Positions 51,840 to 61,746 of a stretch of 64,000 bases of DNA are shown here, in pieces. This DNA is from Apus apus. Its lineage: Eukaryota > Chordata > Aves > Apodiformes > Apodidae. The notes beneath the pieces were generated by a model, which had not been told where the DNA came from, did not search any database, and worked only from the letters and a program-made list of their open reading frames with translations. The number at the start of each line of letters is the position of its first letter. The stretch's first letter is position 1. Where the stretch lies: the NCBI RefSeq assembly GCF_020740795.1, contig NC_067283.1, positions 60,109,966 through 60,173,965 on the forward strand, in the 5' to 3' direction. Both the position numbers and the translations under genes were made by a program.

Positions 51840-51972
51840 CATTAGCAGGAAGGTAGGTGAAAAGCTGGTACTGGCTTCTTTTCCTCTTTCCATTGCAGAC
51901 GTAGAAATTGACCTGAACAGGGCTGGTAATTCTCTGATTGCGGAAAGGTGGTATCTCAACCACCAATGAATT
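51840..51972 (-). CDS. NFATC1: NFATC1 exon (133 nt), end of the Rel-homology region with nuclear localisation signal
   Basis: The minus-strand acceptor gcttttgcag is followed by AATTCATTGGTG, and the exon ends ...CCTGCTAATG before the donor gtaaca. It encodes [18 protein letters not shown], then [18 protein letters not shown], then a LFTYLPAN end. This is the last part of the RHR-C/IPT domain of NFATC1. The NGKRKRSQ segment holds the second nuclear localisation signal known in NFATc1, which works with the serine-rich-region NLS after calcineurin dephosphorylates the protein. The final G joins TT of the 687-nt exon to make Val, giving PAN-V-PIIKTEP as in mammals. NFATC2 reads VEIPEYRNKHIRTP here and lacks the CNG context, so the paralogue assignment to NFATC1 is firm. 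The donor can also be read through (see 51754-51839). Confidence 0.97.
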
Positions 51973-53259
51973 CTGCAAAAGCAACAAATCAGGAAGTTAA
52001 GGCAGGACTAAGGCCCTCAAGCTGTACACCAGTATACCCATGCTAACCCTGAGAAGGAGGCTCTGAGGCCCACAAGGAACACACTCTCTGCAGGAGAAGT
52101 GTTTGACTTCATGGGCAAGGATGGCCTCCTGCTGCCCCCAGTGTCCCCTGTCCAAGGACTCCAGAATTAGGGAAATAAGACCTTAGTATGGCTCAGGTCT
52201 TTAAAAAATCAGTACCCTTCACCTTTCTCCTTTGGACAGCAAATAAAATACCACATATGGACAAGGCTCTATCCCTCCTATCTCTCATAAGAACCTGGGA
52301 CCACAATTCAAATCATGGTCTCTAACTCAGCAGAATAAAGTGCAACCACTCAGCTGGCAGGTCATCCCCAACATATCTCATCCTAACACAACTTCCTTTG
52401 AAAGGAAAATTAGGACAGGCATACGATTATTCAAATATTTCCATTTTCCACTGTGAAATTATTTTTCATGTCTCAACTCAGGAAGTTTTAAGCATGCTAG
52501 TTTTTGTGGATGGGAGATCTTGCAAGAACACCTACTGCTGCAGGAAGAAGGGCTAGAAAGTGTGTAGATGATCTTCCACTGTCAGAAACCAGATGCTCCA
52601 GCACAGGGCTGAGGAACAACTTCTAGGGCATCAGCTTACACAAATGCACAGTGAAATCTGCTTGAACCATCAAAATCTCCTTTGGCATTTTTTGAAAGAA
52701 TAAAAGGGAACACTCACTGAAGCATTTGGCACGCATTCAGTGGAGGTCTTTAAATCATTTGCCTTCATGTCATCAGCAGGTTTGCAGCTAACAAACTGTT
52801 GTATATTCCTGCAGAGGTGGAATAGTGGCCATATTCCCCACTTACAGACCTGGCCAAGGGAGGCACACTTCTCCAACCATGGGGCTGCTCTCCTGTGAGG
52901 GCACTCATATTTCTTCTGCAGATGGTAGACAAAAGCCAAGGAAAACTCTAAGAATTGTCTTGGGAGCAGAGGGAAGAACTGACCCAGTATGAAAGAAGAT
53001 GAGCAGATGGGGCTGGCCCATCCCGGACAATGAAAAAATATTTTCCAAATGGTCTCTCCTATTTTTGGGACAGCTTCCAATGAAGGCTTTTTACCCCATG
53101 CTCCCATTAAAGATTTCCAGGAGGGGAGGCTTAAGTACTTGTTCTGTTTCAGTGGGGAGGCACAGTGCCAAAACTTTGGAAATCCCTCTTTAGTAACAGT
53201 GCTGGAGAAGGCAATATATATTTTTCATCTTGATGTTAAAATATTTAAGGCAGACTTAC
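51973..53259 (-). other. NFATC1: NFATC1 intron (1.29 kb)
   Basis: Donor gtaagt at 53259 and acceptor gcttttgcag ending at 51973 on the minus strand. No repeat or other feature was recognised inside. The 145-codon minus-strand open frame at 52670-53107 does not resemble NFAT or any protein I know. Confidence 0.88.
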
Positions 53260-53315
53260 TGGCTTGCACATTTCTTTGTCAGTTTTGGCTTCCATTTCCC
53301 ACACATGGTGACCAT
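53260..53315 (-). CDS. NFATC1: NFATC1 internal exon (56 nt), part of the Rel-homology C-terminal (IPT) domain
   Basis: On the minus strand an acceptor (ttttctcttttag) precedes ATGGTCACC and the exon ends at AAGCCA before the donor gtaagt. With one G from the preceding exon it reads (D)GHHVWEMEAKTDKEMCKP, nearly identical to the mammalian NFATC1 segment GHHVWEMEAKTD. This strand lies in the immunoglobulin-like RHR-C domain, which packs against the DNA-binding half and helps contact partners such as AP-1 on composite sites. The exon enters in phase 1 and leaves in phase 0, which matches the next exon at 51972. It is too short to appear as a long ORF and was found by searching for the residues that must precede [10 protein letters not shown]. 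The preceding exon, which should end in a VEKAP-like segment, was not found up to position 64000. Confidence 0.95.
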
Positions 53316-55583
53316 CTAAAAGAGAAAAGAAAAAGATATCTAGTTCCATCCTTTTTTTTCCCCTCTCCCAAGCTTACAAAAGAATGGCTTTTGCAAAAAA
53401 ATCTCTTTGAAAGGGCACTGCACATAAGAAAAGCAGCTCTCAAAATGCATTGGCCAAGCACATGGGTTACGTGCAATGGGAGTCCACTTAGCTCTTCTGA
53501 AGGGGGGAACAACAATCTAGAACACATGATATTGCAATGGGGAAAAGCCACCAGGACTTTATTCTGCCACTAGTTTGGACAAAATATGCAACTGTTCTAT
53601 ACCTTAGTTTCACAAACTGTTACCTATGAGACCTTTTGATCACTACTAATGCAGTAGGTCATATTCAATGTAAGTATTAAACAAAACAAACCAAGCAGTT
53701 TTACGGAAGCTCCTCAGCCACGGAGTATTTAATTTTCATATACTTCTAGTCTGACATGTCATAAATCTGCTGATTGGATTAAAAGGCAAGGCCATGGGCT
53801 GGGAAACAGTTTTTGACTCCACAACTTTCTGGCGCTGCTTCCAGTAGTGTGTTGGGTCCTCCTAATTTATTGTATTTCTGTTTTCAAGAAAAGATAGATT
53901 TAAACCACAGCTATCACTTTTTTCTGGGGATTTGTCTTTTGGAAGAAATTGGTTTTGTCTGGTCATTTTTTTCTGCACTTCACTGATACAGAAGTCACTG
54001 GTCAATAGCAGGGTTTTTTTTCTTCCTTGCAGCTTCAAAACTCAATGGCAAAGAAATTAGAAAAATATTAGAAAATGTAAGGTTTCCATTCTGCAGGCTG
54101 AGAAAAACAAAAACGTGTATGAAAGGCCACAAGCAGACTGCTGTCTAAGCTGCGCAGCAGTGACACATGCAGCTTCAGGAGTCCCACCGTTGTCAGATGT
54201 CACCAAGTGATAGTTTATGTTCATCTTTTTGTGTATTTATTGCAACATCGGGTTATGCAAATGCAAATATTAGCTATTTTGAACTTCATCACATAGATGT
54301 GGGCCTGCCTTAGAAAAACAGCTCTCGGCAAGGTAAAAGAGTGAATGCACTCTTTCATCTCTCTTTTCCTTCATGGCCAGGATGGAGGTGACGCATTTAG
54401 AACTGCCTGATTTATTGCAGATGTCTGTAAATAATATTTTTGTGTACAGCTGTCCTACTGTGAAAGGAATGCTGCTGAGGGACTAGCCCTGGCTATTGTT
54501 TTAACGTCCCAAACCCCCTTCTTTTTAACGTATGGAAAGAAGTGCAATGTGAAAGCTACAGCACAAATAGTACAGTGGATTTGGCAGGTCTTTCTGTAGG
54601 ATACAATTAGCAGATCTACCCTTAGTCTCTTCCTGCATTTTAAACTGTGATGCTGGAAAAGAAATCCTGTTAATTGGTACTGCCACATTCGGCTGCTGGG
54701 AGAGAAGGAGTAGCCAGACCATGCTTGAGTCTCCTTAACGATGCCTTTTGAGAGTGCCAGAATTGAAGCAGACTTCTCAGGAGGGCTGGCAGTCACTTCA
54801 CAATTTATCCAACAGATGCTTGCCCCGAGCTGTCGGCAGAAAAAACCTGACCGAAATTTAGTAAGTCAGGACTCATCCCTTGTCTCTAAGCAGTCTCCTT
54901 TATCTCCCACCCCCTCTTTATAAAGCCCCTGTAGCCCTCCCTTCCCCCCACCTTCCCTCTCAATTAAAGGAATCAGTTGTAAAAGTAACACAATACCAAC
55001 ACCATCACACATTTTGCAAAGTCTAGGATCTTCTGCTTTGTAAAGGGTTTGTCTGTCTTTCGTTTTTTAAAATCTACAGACATCCAGACTGGTAGTTAAG
55101 GTGATCTGTTTGTCTTTGTAAATGGATTACCAGAAGTTCAGGTTTTTTGCTATGCTTAATTTCTGTTCTGAAGATGAATTCTCTGATTCAGATTTCTGGT
55201 TTTTATTTCCTGCTGATACTTCAGTAAAATACAGTATTATTCCACGTCTACCTAATCTTTCAATTACTTCACGCAGCACTGCTTTTATATGCTTTTGAAA
55301 TTTTTATGATGACGAAGAGAGTTTGTTCAGAAATATTTTCAATGCTGTAATCTGAACTATTAGGAAAATAAAAATCCAGAACCGTGGCTCGTCTTTGGAA
55401 GCTAATAAGAACAGTACGGGGTTCATTCCAAGAAATTCCCTTCAGACTGTCCAGACCATGGCAACTCAGCAACGGAGGGGAAGGGGAAGAGTGGGAAGAA
55501 GTAGGGAACAGACAACTCATTAACAACTAGTGACATTTCATTTAACAAAAAAACTGGGAGTAAAAGTTGTTATGAAGCAGAGA

Positions 55584-55613
55584 CAAAAAAAAAAAAAAAA
55601 AGAAAAAAAAAAA
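55584..55613. repeat. Poly-A tract
   Basis: Two long A runs broken by a single G. Confidence 0.9.
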
Positions 55614-55757
55614 GACAATTCCTCACATTACGTCTGGTGAACCAAGAGGGAAATCTCAACGCCCACGGACTGGGACGAGCTCCAGGAGGGAAACCTTAGA
55701 CCACTACGTCAACCTTTTACAGTAAACATGTTTTGCAGGTTTATTCAGCTCAGCTGA

Positions 55758-55817
55758 AATAAAAAAAGAAAAAAAAAAGAAAAAAAAAGAAAAAAAAAGG
55801 AGAGAGAGAAAGAGATA
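55758..55817. repeat. (A)nG purine tract grading into GAGA
   Basis: Repeated AAAAAAAAG units followed by GGAGAGAGAGAAAGAG. A long homopurine stretch with possible length polymorphism. It creates spurious Phe-rich minus-strand ORFs. Confidence 0.9.
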
Positions 55818-56659
55818 ATGGCTCCAGAACAGTGTGTGGGAGCCTGAAGCATCAAGACAATCCACCCACACTGGAGAAAAGGGTTTTGCCCCCACTGTCC
55901 ACAGTGGGGGGGACCCTGGTGAGCAGGCGGGATGCCACCTCCTGCCAGCGTGCACCGGGGAGCGAGGACTGAGCCACCACAAAAGTTTCCATTGTACGCC
56001 TGCCACATCTGCAGCAGCCTGCCTGGTCCAGGGCCAAGGCAACTCCCTCCTGGCCACCAGCCAACCAAAGTACACCAGAGCAATTTATACCTTTCCAAAA
56101 TGCAAATAATTCAAATTACAGACATAACACAAAGCTGAAGCAGACACATTTCAGGCATTCCCGTTAAAGTTTACTCTCTGGAATTACCGTACCCAAATGG
56201 GCAGTTGCACAGGGGGAGACAGAGGCAGAAGAGGAAGGAGAGGAGGAGGCAGGGAGGAAAAGGGAGAAGGGAGAAAACAGCTTTTTCAAAGGTCTCGTTT
56301 CATTCCCTTTCATTTTGCTATTTACTTTTACAAAGTAATAAGAAGTGTCTTCTCCTAACCAAATGCCTGACTTTATTTTGGAGTTTTTAAGATTTATAGA
56401 TCAGTATTTTGAACAGAAAGACACCTCTTTATATAGCTAAAACATTGTGTCAGGGTATTATACTGGATTTGTTTTATTTTGTGGGGTTTTTTACAAAAAT
56501 AAAATAAAACCATAACATCCACACACAGAACTGCAGAGCAATGGCTCTGCAGAATCCCTGGTGGAGTGCCCCTGTCTCCATGTGTCAGCAGTCCTCAGCA
56601 GCTGACCTGACAAAGCCAAGGCTTCAACCATCTTAAGGGCTGGAAGAAGGACCCTCGAC

Positions 56660-57112
56660 TCACAGAAAGGTTTGGGTTGGAAGGGACCTTAAAGACCACC
56701 TAGATCCAAACCCTCTGCATGGGCAGGGACACCTCCCACGAGATCAGGCTGCTCAAGGCCCCATCCAACCTGTCCTTGAACACTTCCAGGGACAGAGCTT
56801 CCACAACCTTCCTGGACAACATACTCCAGTGTTTTACTGCCCTCATAGTGAAGAATTTCCGTCCAATGTCTAATCTAAATCTCCCCTCTTTAAGTTTTAA
56901 TCCATTACCCCTTGTCCCATCACTACATCCCCTAGTAAAAAGTCACGCCCCAGCCTTCCTGTAGGCCCCCCTTCAGGCAACAAAAAGTCTCCCTGGAGCC
57001 TTCTCTTCTCCAGGCTGAAACAACCACAACTCTTTCAGCCTGTCTTCAGAGGAGAAGCGCTCTAGTCCCCTGATCACCTTCGCGGCCGTCCCCTGGACTT
57101 GCTCCAGGAGTT
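56660..57112 (-). mobile_element. CR1 3' fragment (~450 bp)
   Basis: The plus strand reads AGGTTTGGGTTGGAAGGGAC through GACTTGCTCCAGGAGTTCC, the reverse complement of the CR1 3' region. Minus-strand translation gives the CR1 pieces ELLEQVQ, AAKVIRGLERFSSEDRLKEL and LFQPGE. It is in sense orientation with NFATC1. A CpG-richer non-CR1 stretch follows at 57113-57260. Confidence 0.92.
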
Positions 57113-60100
57113 CCGTGGGTCCTGCGCAGGGGCAGGGCAGGGGTGCAGCAGCGCTGGGGCAAGGAGGCACTCCCAATCTCGCACGGGCTCTCTGACCGCG
57201 CCTGGGCTGGGCGCTGCACTGACAGGTGGCCTTCAGTGCTGACGCCAGCTGAAGACACCGAGTTTTGTCAGGAAGTCTAACACTTACAGACTGAGGGCTG
57301 TTATTTATAGCCATCCCTACTTCAGGCACACTTCACCACCAGCTACTTCAGTCTTTTTTTTTTTTATTTTCGGCACCGTGATACTCAAGAGCACCTGGGA
57401 TTGCTAATGAAGAAAATATCACAAACCTGTGGTGTATGTTGGGTGGATTTTCAGCTTTGCAAAGCACAAACACCGTGTTTCAATATGCAGCAGCTGAACG
57501 GTGAATGGGCCTTTGTAGTCTGCTCTTATCAGCTGCTGCTCCGACTTTACAGGAAACTGCGCACAAGCCCAAAAGTAAAAATACTCTAATTCATCAGGGA
57601 ATTCCCTGCACTATGAGTCACGGAACGGCTTCCCCACCACACCCAGCTACAAGATTTCCACATAAAAAAGCACCGTAGAGCCCTGTTTTAAGACAGAAGC
57701 AGCACTAGAAAGTAGTTGTGTAAATCTAGTGGCATCAGTTATTCACACATAAAGCCTAGCAGACCAAGACACATGGATTTTCTTAATGGAAGAGCAACAC
57801 AAAGAGTTGTAAAGACTTTCCAAGTAAATTTTCCTACCATCTTCCCCTCCTTACTGCTCATCAGGACAGATTCCCCAGAGCTTCCAGGGCTGGTTTTACC
57901 TTTGTACCCCAGGGAACTGGAAGCATAGCGCCAGGGGTTTGCAAGCTCACAGCAGTCAAACCACCAGTGTAAATTTCATGACAGACCAGTGGATGGTGGA
58001 AAGGGAAAATAATATAGAATACAAAAAACCCCCACAAGACGGGAAACTCAGGAGGATACAACATCTGGCAACCACTTAAACCTTGCTTCTATGAAAAGGG
58101 CATAATGGGAGCATTCAGATATATTTAAGTTACTTCACTTTACTACAGGAGGTTAAAACAGTCTATATTCTTTAGTAGTCCTGTGTTCACTTGAGATACG
58201 AGAAGAATAGACATTACCTAGGATTTCACTGCCTGTACATAGTGTACATTTTATATACTTCCAGCCTGTGGCTCAACAGAGTTTGCACTTGGCTGAACTG
58301 TTACTCTGCGTTTACATTCATACACTGCAAGTAAGATGGTGAAACTAGTTCTACCCTTCCAAAGGAACCCACTACTTGATTAATGTGTTGTGAGATTACC
58401 CTAAACAATAATGCCTATACTACATCCCCAATTATTTTAACATGTCCACAACTGGCAGGACACAGATGCAACACAGAATGATGATACAGCATAATTTGGA
58501 AGTGCTCTGCAAAGGTTGTCTACCTTCCTATTTGGCTGTGATAATGCATATTCAGATCCCTTAGGAGTGAAGGATTTGCAAGTTTTCGGATTGCACCCCA
58601 ACCCCTTTTCCCTGGGAAGTACACTCATGATGCTGACATGACTGATCTGTGAGGAGTTTCGGAAGGACAGGATGGGTTTCCAGCCAGAGAAGAGGATGAA
58701 GGCTTAAGCAAAATCTTGTCAGTCAGAATTGAAGTCATCCAGTTTTGTGCAGAGATGCTATCAGCTCCCAGGCGCAAGGCAGGCTGGGCCAGGTCTGTGC
58801 GTGGGCTGGCAATGACAGAGGCAAACAGGCATCTCTGTTGCTTGGAGAAGAGCACTCACCATGCCAGACCTGGCCACAACACACTGGCACTGTCTCACCC
58901 ACTGGTGGATACGCACCGGCATGGGTGTACCAGTGCTGGATTTTGGTCCAGGGGCAGCAACCTTTCAAATCCGGGAATGCCACAAGGAGCCAGGGCACTT
59001 TTCTAGACTGATATTGCGGACATCTTGCTGTGAACATCTCCCCAGCTGATCACCAGCAAGCCCAGTAATCTGTGGGTGGGAGTCTATGCCCATGTTTACA
59101 CACCTGTCTTTATTTAAGACATTTACAAGGGACAGGATTTTGTGGATTTTGTGCAGCACGTGTATTTTGTCCATTCCTTCAGCTGTACATTTTTGCAGTA
59201 TCGAGCTGAATATTAGGTAGGCTTAGGTGTGTCTGTCATGCAAATGATGGTCTCAAGTTACTTTTTCTTTTTTACCTTAAATTAACAATAAAAAAAGCAT
59301 GCAGAAACCAAGTGATAAAAACACAGTTCAACTGTATCTTACAGTGCTTTGGCATCTGTGCCAGATATGCGCTTCTTCTTTGGTTGCTCAGCTGGGTAAG
59401 CCAAAAGCTGAGGGGCTCACTTTGCCTAAACAGTGAGCCTTTTTAGCTGCTTTTACCACAGTATGTATAACAAACTTAAGTTATTCTGAGTTCAAGTGTT
59501 TGCAAATGAACTGTAATTTTAGTCCAGGTAGTTAAAAGGAGGTACTGTGCTGACAGCTGACTGATTGGGATTAATTTTGAGCCAAAACCATTGGAATGAC
59601 CCGCCAGATCCTATTTTCAGCAGAATGGAAGCTGGTTATGCAATTTATTCTCTCTGGCACCTCCCCCTATTCAAATTACTGCTGGTCTGAGGGTTTTATT
59701 TAGTAACTCTCAGTAATTCCATGTATAAGACAATCAACTTCCAAGTAAAACTGCAGCATGACATCCCTGCAAAATCTCTTGAGAGCAGGCAGGTCGAACC
59801 AAGCACACCTAGCACTGCCACCCACCAGCAGTCATGACAATACTTCACTCTGTCTTTGGTTACATTCATGTCATCTCCTTGTTTTCACAATTTTACTGTT
59901 CTCTGGGAACCTCTGTAGGCTGAATCTGTGACTTTGCAGCTGAAACTGAGTAAAATATTCCTGGTCCATCTTCTTCTGTCTAATCGGTCTCATATTTTCT
60001 CAGAGACTATTGGAGTAACAAATGTCACAGCCAGTTTAAACCAAGTTCCAAGTTTTCCTTCCATGAACAATTCTTTTCCCCTGCTACTTCTGTGCTTGAT

Positions 60101-60736
60101 GCCAACAGCACCACCTGTACTATAGCTACTTCTACTTCTTTCCCATCTTAAGATTTAAGTTTGTTCCAAATGCTTTCAATCCTTCCTTCTCGATTATTTT
60201 GAAGACACAAACTCTCCATTTTATCTATATGGCCACCTGTATGTCTCATCTTCCACAGACATCTCATAATGGCAATCCCTTGTGACTTTTTAGCAGAATC
60301 TAAACAGTATGATTTTACATGGCATTAATATTTTTTCCATTTCATGTCCCCCTCATGTCCCTTTCCTTGTCTCTCTTGTCCAAGAAGGTTAAGCTCAACC
60401 TTAAGAGGTCCCTCCTCTTCTCCTCTGATTATTTGCATTGACATCAGCTTTCCTGCAACAAAGCACACTCTGTAAATGCCTTACATCTCTATTCCTCTCT
60501 TAAATGTCATCATACTTTCTTCCACATCCTCTTGAAGGTGTAATCTTACTCCCTCTACAGACCTAAAAGGAGCTAGCTGATCTTCCGTCAGCTCTCCCTA
60601 CTTTTCCTGGGATGCCCACCAGAGATATGATCCAACTCTTAATGAAGCCAGGGAAATAACAGGAGACAAAGAGTTTTGCCTTTCTAAAATATTTAGATGA
60701 TCCCCCCCTCAGCTAAATACTTTGGAGGTATCCCCT

Positions 60737-61746
60737 TGTATTGTTTTGTGTGGAAGGTTTTAGTAGGGTTGGGGATGCAGCAGTGGCCTCTGTGAGAAGA
60801 CACCAGAAGTTGCCTCCACGTCAGACAGAGTCAGCCCCAGTTGGGTCCAAGCTGGACACTCTGCTGGCAAAAGCTGAGCCCATTAACAAAGCTGGTGGCA
60901 CCTGACAACATATTTAAGAAGGGGTAAAAAATGCTGTGCAGCAGCTAACAGAGAGAGGAGTGAAAACATGTGAGAGGAAGAATCCTTATAGATACCAAGA
61001 TCAGAGAATAAGGAGGGGGGGGTGGTGCTTCAAGTGCTGGAGCAAAAATTCCTCTACAGCCCATGGAGAAGACCATGGTGTTGCAGGCTGTTCCCCTGCA
61101 GCCCACGGAGACAACCATGCTGGAGCAGATATCCACCTGCAGCTCATGCAGAGCCCATGGTACTGGAGCAGGCTCCTGGCAGGAGCTGCAGCCTGTGAAG
61201 AGAAGTCCACACAGACGTAGATTTTCTGGCAGGAACTGAGGCTATGAAGGACTCAGCCTGGAGCAGTCTGATCCTAAAGGACTGAACCTTGTGGAGAGGA
61301 CTCAGACTGGAGCAGTTCATGAAGGACTGTCCCTCATGGCAGGGCCCCAAGCTGCAGCAGGTGAACAGTGTGGGGAGGAAGGAGTGGCAGAGAGGAGCTG
61401 TTATGGACTGATGGCAGCTCCCCAGTCCTTCATCACCCTGCACTGCTTGTGGGGAGGAGGAAGTCAGGAATTAAGCAGTGGAGCTGAGCTTAGTAGAGGA
61501 GGAGAGGGTAAAGGTGGCATTTAGTTTTGCCTTTGGTTCTCACTATGCTACTCTACTTTTAATTGGCAATAAATTATTTTCCCTGAGCGTAGCGTGTTTT
61601 GCCTGTGACAGTAACTGGGAAGGTATCTCCTTGTCTTTGTCTTGGCCCATGAGCTTTTTCATCTTATTTTATCTATCCTATTTAGAAGGGGAGGGAGAGA
61701 GCAGCTTGGTGGGTACGTGGCAGCCAGCCAAGGTCAACCTACCACA
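60737..61746 (+). mobile_element. Solo LTR of an avian ERVL-type endogenous retrovirus (~1.0 kb)
   Basis: The element starts TGTATTGTTTTGTGTGG and ends AAGGTCAACCTACCACA, the TG...CA ends of a bird ERVL-type LTR. Internal landmarks fit: the TATA-like ATATTTAAGAAGG near 60911, AATAAA at 61568-61573 within GGCAATAAATTATTTTCCCT, and a downstream AGGGGAGGGAGAGAGCAG block. Imperfect tandem units (CTGCAGCCCA, GGAGA and CCATG) lie at 61050-61200. Flanking 5-mers CCCCT and CCTCT could be a decayed target-site duplication. No gag, pol or env coding sequence adjoins it, so it is a solo LTR left by recombination. It is antisense to NFATC1. The exact ends may be off by a few bases. Confidence 0.82.

Noticed and set aside
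53049..53573. 174-codon plus-strand ORF
   Set aside because: It overlaps the 56-nt NFATC1 exon in antisense and resembles no protein I know. A chance open frame.
55704..56098. Minus-strand ORFs of 117-123 codons near 55.7-56.1 kb
   Set aside because: Their Phe-rich ends come from the poly-purine tract at 55758-55817, and the remainder matches nothing I know.
60936..61524. ORFs inside the solo LTR on both strands
   Set aside because: They arise from the imperfect tandem units of the LTR. LTRs of this type do not encode protein here.
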